DNA of 11,299 nt from an uncultured Clostridia bacterium. Its GTDB lineage: Bacteria > Bacillota > Clostridia > UBA1381. The first letter of the stretch is position 1. Every line of letters begins with the position of its first letter. Location: positions 43,221 through 54,519 of the forward strand of contig CAJTUY010000009.1 in the NCBI GenBank assembly GCA_910579415.1, written 5' to 3'. Below, piece after piece: positions 7,033 through 11,299 of this stretch. The notes under the pieces are model-generated. The model saw only the letters and a list, made by a program, of their open reading frames with translations. It was not told the origin of the DNA and ran no database searches. The position numbers and the translations under genes are program-made.

Positions 7033-7482
7033 ATGAAACATGAAATGACAAACAAAGAATACAGCGATTACGTCAAGAAAAAAACACCAAATTCAAAGGT
7101 ATTCTTAAATTCTTTAAAAGCCTTTATTTCCGGCGGTATAATATGCGTAATAGGTCAGTGTATTCTTATGCTTTTAAAAAAATGCGGTTTTGACGAGGAA
7201 ACATCAGCCGGATATACGTCTATTATTCTTATATTTTTAGGCGCGCTGCTTACAGGACTTGATATATATCCAAAACTTGCAAAATTTGCAGGCGCAGGAA
7301 CAATTGTTCCTATAACAGGTTTTGCCAATTCTGTTGTTTCTCCTGCTCTTGAAGCCAAGCCGGAAGGTATGGTACTCGGCGTGGGTGCAAAGATATTCAC
7401 CATTGCCGGTCCGGTTATTCTTTTTGGTACGCTTGCTTCATGGTGTGCAGGTATAATATATTGGATTATAAGCTTATTTTAA
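7033..7482 (+). CDS. spoVAC: Stage V sporulation protein AC
   Basis: SpoVAC is a small integral membrane protein of the SpoVA system, which moves Ca-dipicolinic acid into the developing spore and releases it at germination. It acts in the inner forespore membrane. In Bacillus it is reported to form a mechanosensitive channel. The 149 residues include a polar N-terminus (1-22), the conserved SGGIICVIGQ (33-42) in the first membrane segment, a second segment at about 60-77, and GLDIYPKLAKFAGAGT followed by VPITGF (75-97), the family hallmark. One or two more hydrophobic segments lie at 113-147. The ATG at 7033 has AGGAG 8 bases upstream; an in-frame TTG at 6970 has no such site and would swallow the putative promoter. 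It leads an operon with spoVAD 18 bases downstream. Confidence 0.96.
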   Translation: MKHEMTNKEYSDYVKKKTPNSKVFLNSLKAFISGGIICVIGQCILMLLKKCGFDEETSAGYTSIILIFLGALLTGLDIYPKLAKFAGAGTIVPITGFANSVVSPALEAKPEGMVLGVGAKIFTIAGPVILFGTLASWCAGIIYWIISLF

Positions 7483-7500
7483 TGTTAGGAGATGATTTAA

Positions 7501-8508
7501 TTGAGTAATCGTATAGGACGTCAGACAGTAGAGCTTACGAGCAAGCCCGTTATTATAGAAACCGCGTCAATAGTTGGCGTTAAAGAAGGTGAAGGTCCTT
7601 TAAAGGATTATTTTGACAGGATTCTTGCAGATGATACGCTCGGTGAAAAGTCATGGGAAAAGTCAGAAAGCGCGCTTCAGCGTGAAACGGCTTATCTGGC
7701 TATCAACAAATCAGGATTTATGCAGAGCGATATTGATTATGTACTTGCAGGCGACTTACTGAATCAGTGCGTTGGCGCACATTACAGCGTGCGTGATTTG
7801 GATATACCTTTTCTCGGTCTTTACGGAGCATGTTCTACAATGTCAGAAGGTATGTCAATAGGTTCGATGCTCGTTGACGGCGGCTTTGCAAACCGCTTAA
7901 TGTGTATGACATCAAGTCATTTCTGTTCTTCCGAAAGACAGTTCCGAAATCCGCTTGAATACGGCGGTCAGCGCGCCCCTTCCGCTCAATGGACAGTAAC
8001 GGGTGCAGGCTGCGCAATTATCGCAAAAGACGGTCAGGGACCTAAAATAACTCACGTAACCACAGGCAAGGTAATTGACAAGGGTGTTACTGACATTTCC
8101 AATATGGGCGCAGCTATGGCTCCTGCCGCCATTGATACGCTTCTGGCGCATTTTAATGAAACAGGCAGGAAACCCAATGACTATGACATGATTTTAACAG
8201 GAGATTTAGGCGTTATAGGCTCTGATATTCTTGTAGAACTGATGCTGAAAGAAGGCTTTGACCTTCGCGGTATACACCACGACTGCGGAAAAATGATTTA
8301 TGATATTGAAAAGCAGGACGCTCACGCAGGCGGAAGCGGCTGCGGCTGTTTCGGCAGTGTTTTCTGCGGATATATATTTAATGAATTAAAGAAAAACAAT
8401 CTCAGAAAAATACTTGTAATGGCAACCGGCGCGCTGATGAACCCGACAGTTATAGAGCAGGGTGAAAGCATTCCGGGCGTTGCACACGCAGTTGCAATAG
8501 AAAATTAA
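7501..8508 (+). CDS. spoVAD: Stage V sporulation protein AD (dipicolinic-acid-binding)
   Basis: SpoVAD is a thiolase-fold protein known to bind dipicolinic acid and work with the SpoVA membrane proteins during uptake into the forespore. The 335 residues match the family's usual size. Family motifs include GPLKDYFDR (32-40), AGDLLNQ (83-89), YGACSTMSEG with Cys111 at the thiolase nucleophile position, SSHFCSSERQFR with His140, PLEYGGQ (151-157), NMGAAMAPAA, TGDLGVIGSDI, HDCGKMIYD and AGGSGCGCFGSV. The start is a TTG at 7501: AGGAG lies 9 bases upstream, no ATG is suitable, and the sequence aligns with known N-termini. The non-ATG start may lower its translation relative to its neighbours. It is the middle gene of spoVAC-AD-AE, with spoVAE 15 bases downstream. 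Confidence 0.97.
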   Translation: MSNRIGRQTVELTSKPVIIETASIVGVKEGEGPLKDYFDRILADDTLGEKSWEKSESALQRETAYLAINKSGFMQSDIDYVLAGDLLNQCVGAHYSVRDLDIPFLGLYGACSTMSEGMSIGSMLVDGGFANRLMCMTSSHFCSSERQFRNPLEYGGQRAPSAQWTVTGAGCAIIAKDGQGPKITHVTTGKVIDKGVTDISNMGAAMAPAAIDTLLAHFNETGRKPNDYDMILTGDLGVIGSDILVELMLKEGFDLRGIHHDCGKMIYDIEKQDAHAGGSGCGCFGSVFCGYIFNELKKNNLRKILVMATGALMNPTVIEQGESIPGVAHAVAIEN

Positions 8509-8523
8509 GAAAGGAAAATTACA

Positions 8524-8880
8524 ATGGACTTTTTAAAAGCATTTATAATAGGCGGTCTTATATGCGTTGTCGGTCAGATTTTAATTGATAAAACCAAGCT
8601 CACTCCGGCGCGTATACTTGTTACATTTGTTGTACTCGGTGTATTTTTACAGCTTATAGGGTTATATGCTCCTCTCGTTGATTATGCAGGTGCAGGAGCA
8701 ACCGTTCCTCTTACAGGCTTCGGTTATAATCTCTGTAAGGGAGTAAGCAAGGCGGTTTCCGAAAAGGGATTTATGGGCATTTTCACAGGCGGTCTTACCG
8801 CCGCAGCGGCAGGTATTTCAGCCGCTTTAATTTTCGGCTTTCTTGTATCAATAATTTTCAGGTCAAAACCAAAAAAATAA
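8524..8880 (+). CDS. spoVAE: Stage V sporulation protein AE (SpoVAEb type)
   Basis: This 118-residue membrane protein completes the three-gene SpoVA set found in many Clostridia. It acts in the inner forespore membrane with SpoVAC and SpoVAD in dipicolinic acid transport. It opens with MDFLKAFIIGGLICVVGQIL, similar to the SpoVAC first segment. A second helix (about 29-47) leads to YAGAGATVPLTGFGYN (54-69), the same hallmark as in SpoVAC. The last hydrophobic segment is at about 91-112, followed by a basic tail. The shared blocks show that SpoVAC and SpoVAE are paralogous. The ATG at 8524 has AAAGGA upstream. No hairpin terminator is visible after it. Confidence 0.95.
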   Translation: MDFLKAFIIGGLICVVGQILIDKTKLTPARILVTFVVLGVFLQLIGLYAPLVDYAGAGATVPLTGFGYNLCKGVSKAVSEKGFMGIFTGGLTAAAAGISAALIFGFLVSIIFRSKPKK

Positions 8881-8894
8881 TTTTAAAATTACTC

Positions 8895-8923
8895 TGTTCA
8901 AATAAAAAAATATATGTTAAAAT
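8895..8923 (+). promoter_or_regulatory. Possible extended -10 promoter for aroEK
   Basis: TGT followed by TAAAAT (8918-8923) makes an extended -10 box, with a poor -35 (TGTTCA, 8895-8900) at 17 bases. It lies in the 75-base AT-rich gap between spoVAE and aroE and would give a leader of about 26 bases. The -35 is weak, so aroEK might instead depend partly on readthrough from upstream. Confidence 0.4.
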
Positions 8924-8955
8924 ATTTATATTATTAGGAAACGGAGTTTTTTACC

Positions 8956-9813
8956 ATGCTTGAAATAAACGGACACACACAGCAAATCGGCATAATCGGA
9001 TATCCTGTTGATCATTCATTTTCACCTGCAATGCACAACTTCATATCCTCCGCCGTACATAATAATTTCATATACAGTGCTTACTGCATACCGCCCGAAA
9101 GGCTCGGCGGAGCGATAGACGCTATGCGCGCGTTGGGTATTAAAGGGCTTAATGTAACCGCGCCTCATAAAGTTGAAGTAATGAAATATCTTGACGAAGT
9201 AAACGATACTGCACGTGAGCTTGGTTCTGTAAACACAGTGGTAAACCGTAACGGCAGACTTGTGGGATACAATACCGATGCCGATGGTTTTTGCATGTCG
9301 CTTGAAAAAGAAGGTATAACAATTAAAGGCAGTAAAATTCTTATTATCGGCGCAGGCGGTGTTACGCGTCCTGTTCTGATACGTCTTATAGACAACGGTG
9401 CTTCATCTGTTACTGTTCTTAACAGAACCCGTGAAAAAGCGGTTTCACTGGCAAAGGATATTCTTACAGTTAAAAATTTTAACATCAATACAAATGCAAA
9501 TACACTTGATTTTGATATTGTTATTAACACCACTTCGGCAGGCATGGAACCGCAGGAGGATAAGCTGCCTACCGACAGCATATCCGAAATAAGCGACCTG
9601 TCGTTTATAAACAAAAATACTTCCGTTATCGATATGATTTACAATCCCGATGAAACGCTTTTTCTTAAAGAAGCAAAAGCTCGCGGAGCTAAAACTATGA
9701 ACGGTCTTGGAATGCTTATCTATCAGGGCATTATAGCTTATGAACTTTTTACTGATACCGTGCTTCCGGATGATATGGGAGAGCGTATCAAAAAGGAGGT
9801 GTTTAGCCAATGA
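8956..9813 (+). CDS. aroE: Shikimate dehydrogenase (NADP-dependent)
   Basis: AroE reduces 3-dehydroshikimate to shikimate with NADPH, the fourth step of aromatic amino acid biosynthesis, in the cytoplasm. The 285 residues have the normal length. The substrate domain shows GYPVDHSFSPAMHN (15-28; the SFSP serines and His/Asn are conserved), NVTAPHK (66-72) with catalytic Lys72 and NTDADG (106-111) with catalytic Asp108. The cofactor domain has GAGGVTR (132-138) and LNRTR (155-159), the latter typical of NADP preference. NTTSAGM, DMIYNPDETL and NGLGMLIYQG close the active site. The GAGG loop continues VTR instead of the more usual AxR, a small deviation. The ATG at 8956 has GGAG 9 bases upstream. 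The stop overlaps the start of aroK as ATGA. Confidence 0.97.
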   Translation: MLEINGHTQQIGIIGYPVDHSFSPAMHNFISSAVHNNFIYSAYCIPPERLGGAIDAMRALGIKGLNVTAPHKVEVMKYLDEVNDTARELGSVNTVVNRNGRLVGYNTDADGFCMSLEKEGITIKGSKILIIGAGGVTRPVLIRLIDNGASSVTVLNRTREKAVSLAKDILTVKNFNINTNANTLDFDIVINTTSAGMEPQEDKLPTDSISEISDLSFINKNTSVIDMIYNPDETLFLKEAKARGAKTMNGLGMLIYQGIIAYELFTDTVLPDDMGERIKKEVFSQ

Positions 9814-10328
9814 ACATTGTACTTACAGGCTTTATGGCTTCAGGAAAAACAGAAGTAAGCAAAGCTATTGCCGAACTATCCGATTACACTCTTATTGATA
9901 CGGATGATATGATTATAAAAAAAACAGACATGAGCATCAATGAAATTTTTGCTTCTCACGGAGAACAATATTTCAGACAGCTTGAAAAGAAAGCCGTACG
10001 CGAAGCATCGGATATTGAAAATGCGGTCATCGCTACCGGCGGCGGTGTTGTTCTCGATAAGGAAAATATATCTGTTCTGCGTAAGAACGGAATTATATTT
10101 AATCTCGCGCCCGAATTTTACGTTATTGCAGAGCGTATAGACGCCGCGCGCAAAACCCGTCCGCTAATGCAGAATGAAAGTATTGCCGATATAGAAAAAC
10201 GTTTTAACGAAAGACTTCCGTTTTATGATGACTGCGACCATAAAATCAAGGTTGTAAATGACCGCACTCCTCGTTCATACGCTATGGAGATTTTAAAAAT
10301 AATGGATATAGAGAATAAAAAGTCTTGA
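9810..10328 (+). CDS. aroK: Shikimate kinase
   Basis: Shikimate kinase transfers phosphate from ATP to the 3-hydroxyl of shikimate, the step after AroE. The 172 residues match the family. They include Walker A GFMASGKT (7-14), DTDD (30-33) for Mg and shikimate, the substrate arginine in GEQYFRQLE (Arg56), and GGG at 77-79. The lid is RKTRPLM (Arg117), and ERLPFYDDC carries Arg135 for substrate contact. AAGGAGGTG lies in the 3' end of aroE and the genes overlap by four bases (ATGA), so translation is coupled. The TGA stop (10326-10328) lies inside the -35 box of the tRNA promoter, and no terminator separates them, so readthrough into the tRNA is likely. Confidence 0.97.
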   Translation: MNIVLTGFMASGKTEVSKAIAELSDYTLIDTDDMIIKKTDMSINEIFASHGEQYFRQLEKKAVREASDIENAVIATGGGVVLDKENISVLRKNGIIFNLAPEFYVIAERIDAARKTRPLMQNESIADIEKRFNERLPFYDDCDHKIKVVNDRTPRSYAMEILKIMDIENKKS

Positions 10329-10353
10329 CTTTCATTAAAGTATATGGTATAAT
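10325..10353 (+). promoter_or_regulatory. Strong extended -10 promoter for tRNA-Leu
   Basis: TTGACT (10325-10330), a 17-base spacer and perfect TATAAT (10348-10353) preceded by TGG match the best vegetative promoter pattern. Transcription should begin near 10360, about 16 bases before the mature tRNA. Its -35 hexamer contains the aroK stop codon. Confidence 0.92.
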
Positions 10354-10375
10354 TCAACGTGATGTTGATTAGCCT

Positions 10376-10464
10376 GCCGATGTGGCGGAACTGGCAGACG
10401 CCCGGGACTTAAAATCCCGTGGGAAGAAATTCCCGTACCGGTTCGACCCCGGTCATCGGCACCA
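10376..10464 (+). tRNA. tRNA-Leu (anticodon UAA)
   Basis: This is a class II tRNA. The acceptor stem pairs GCCGATG with CATCGGC, followed by discriminator A and an encoded CCA (10462-10464). The anticodon stem CGGGA/TCCCG encloses the loop CTTAAAA, giving anticodon TAA at 10410-10412, which reads UUA (and UUG by wobble). A long variable arm (GGGAAGAAATTCCC) supports leucine rather than a class I tRNA, and the T arm has the standard GGTTCGA motif. Confidence 0.98.
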
Positions 10465-10469
10465 CGTCG

Positions 10470-10499
10470 CGGCAAGCCTTATGGCTTGTCGTATTTTTA
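10470..10499 (+). terminator. Terminator of tRNA-Leu
   Basis: CGGCAAGCC pairs with GGCTTGTCG (one G-U pair) around a TTAT loop, followed by TATTTTTAT. It starts 6 bases after the CCA end and fits a Rho-independent terminator. Confidence 0.9.
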
Positions 10500-10529
10500 T
10501 TATATAAAAACACATCTGCGCTTTTCGGG

Positions 10530-10544
10530 TGCGCCTTCGGCGCA
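10530..10544 (+). other. Short GC-rich hairpin of unknown role
   Basis: TGCGCC and GGCGCA form a 6-bp stem around TTC in the otherwise AT-rich stretch between the tRNA terminator and the acetyltransferase gene. No T tract follows, so it is not a convincing terminator. A nearby GCGC (10518-10521) could form an alternative pairing. The rest of 10500-10580 shows no gene or clear promoter. Confidence 0.45.
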
Positions 10545-10596
10545 TTGAACTGACAGTAAAATCGTCATGACAAGAAATAACGGAGGTACTTACTTA

Positions 10597-11190
10597 ATGT
10601 ATTATGAAAACACTCCTACGTTAGAAACAGAAAGACTTATACTCAGGAAATTTACCGATGATGATATAAGTGATATGTTATTACTTTACAGTGATGAAGA
10701 AGTTAATAAATTCCTGCCATGGTTTCCTATGAAAACCAAAACTGATATTACTAAATATTTACATCGCAACATTTTACCGCTTTATGAAAAAGATATTTCA
10801 TATACCTATGCAATATCTTTAAAAGCAAATAAACAAGTTATAGGATATATTCATGTTAACGATATTGGCGGCAGTAATGATATGGGCTATGCTCTGCGCA
10901 AGGAATTTTGGCATAAAGGTATTACAACCGAAGCTTGCGCTGCCATTACAGACAGACTTAGAAAAGTAGATTTCCCATTCATTACGGCAACTCACGACAT
11001 AAACAATCCGCATAGCGGTGAAGTAATGAAAAAAATCGGAATGACTTATCGCTATTCTTATCAGGAACAATGGATGCCAAAAGATATTTGGGTAACTTTT
11101 AGAATGTATCAGCTTAATTTAGATGGAGTTGAACGTACATATACAAAATATCAGGAAAAATATCACAGCTTTGTAGAACCGCTTATATAA
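10597..11190 (+). CDS. GNAT family N-acetyltransferase (RimJ/RimL-like)
   Basis: This 197-residue protein probably transfers an acetyl group from acetyl-CoA to an amine; the substrate cannot be deduced. The order of elements fits RimJ/RimL-type GNATs: TERLILRKFTDDD (11-23) at the N-terminus, the beta-4 strand VIGYIHV (81-87), MGYALRKEFWHKGITTEA (96-113) with the acetyl-CoA pyrophosphate loop (HKGIT), and NNPHSGEVMKKIGM (136-149). The start is ATG 10597, with GGAGGT 9 bases upstream; an in-frame ATG at 10567 lacks such a site and adds ten unrelated residues. The gene is visibly more AT-rich than the aro genes, with many TTA, ATT and AAA codons, which hints at more recent acquisition. No clear promoter of its own is seen. 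Its last 8 bases overlap the 3' end of a convergent reading frame. Confidence 0.93.
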   Translation: MYYENTPTLETERLILRKFTDDDISDMLLLYSDEEVNKFLPWFPMKTKTDITKYLHRNILPLYEKDISYTYAISLKANKQVIGYIHVNDIGGSNDMGYALRKEFWHKGITTEACAAITDRLRKVDFPFITATHDINNPHSGEVMKKIGMTYRYSYQEQWMPKDIWVTFRMYQLNLDGVERTYTKYQEKYHSFVEPLI

Positions 11191-11299
11191 TATCATTCTT
11201 TAAATATTCTTTAAAGCTTAAAATATGATGCTTGGCTGACTCTGTTACATCTCTGCTCAAATTATACGGCTTAGCTTTCAGAATACGATCAAGCGCTTC
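11183..11299 (-). CDS. C-terminal end of an unrecognised protein (partial)
   Basis: On the minus strand an open frame enters from the right edge and runs 38 codons to a TAA at 11183-11185. It contains LDRILKAKPYNLSRDVTES near its left half and ends HHILSFKEYLKNDII. The charged, helical look and clean AT-rich coding composition suggest a real C-terminus, but I do not recognise the family. It is convergent with the acetyltransferase gene and overlaps its last bases. The fragment is short, so it could be a chance open frame. Confidence 0.5.
   Translation of the reverse strand, partial: EALDRILKAKPYNLSRDVTESAKHHILSFKEYLKNDII

Noticed and set aside
10440..10464. tRNA-Leu 3' end as an attachment site
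   Set aside because: I saw no second copy of the tRNA end and no integrase in the window, so it is only raised as a question in the findings.

Overview
The window looks like a chromosomal segment of a low-to-moderate GC, spore-forming member of the Firmicutes, most likely an anaerobic Clostridia-type organism. The evidence is a spoVAC-spoVAD-spoVAE operon, a relative of the sporulation protease LonB, a CIRCE-controlled groES, a C_GCAxxG_C_C cysteine protein, and strong AGGAGG ribosome binding sites with sigma-A promoters of TTGNNN-17-TATAAT type. Most of it is ordinary core genome, with a few unusual features.

Left end (1-3480). A partial groES reads leftwards out of the window from a HrcA/CIRCE promoter. 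Next is a small membrane-anchored protein, also leftward, that resembles the BofC C-terminal family. Divergent from it is a class A penicillin-binding protein (PBP1A type) with an excellent extended -10 promoter and a repetitive, low-complexity C-terminal tail. A perfect palindromic terminator ends this gene and the convergent one that follows.

Middle, minus strand (3470-6936). A promoter at 6908-6936 drives a DUF1385/YqhQ-like membrane protein, prmC and a C_GCAxxG_C_C cysteine-rich protein, overlapping or nearly so, up to a hairpin terminator at 4602-4627. Beyond it lies a LonB-like AAA+ ATPase that matches the LonB ATPase half but stops before the Lon protease domain. prfA, which often follows prmC in Firmicutes, is not here.

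Right, plus strand (6974-10353). The three-gene spoVA operon encodes the membrane channel and dipicolinic-acid-binding protein for loading the spore core. It is followed without a visible terminator by aroE and aroK, which overlap by ATGA and encode the shikimate dehydrogenase and kinase steps of aromatic biosynthesis. The aroK stop codon lies inside the -35 box of the next promoter.

Right end (10325-11299). A tRNA-Leu(UAA) with an encoded CCA and its own terminator comes first. A short non-coding stretch with a GC-rich hairpin follows, then a RimJ/RimL-like GNAT acetyltransferase that is visibly more AT-rich. The C-terminal end of an unrecognised minus-strand gene overlaps the acetyltransferase stop. 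This last part looks the most accessory. I found no insertion sequence, CRISPR array or prophage. The best candidate for something unusual is the protease-less LonB-like ATPase; I did not see a convincing wholly new system.
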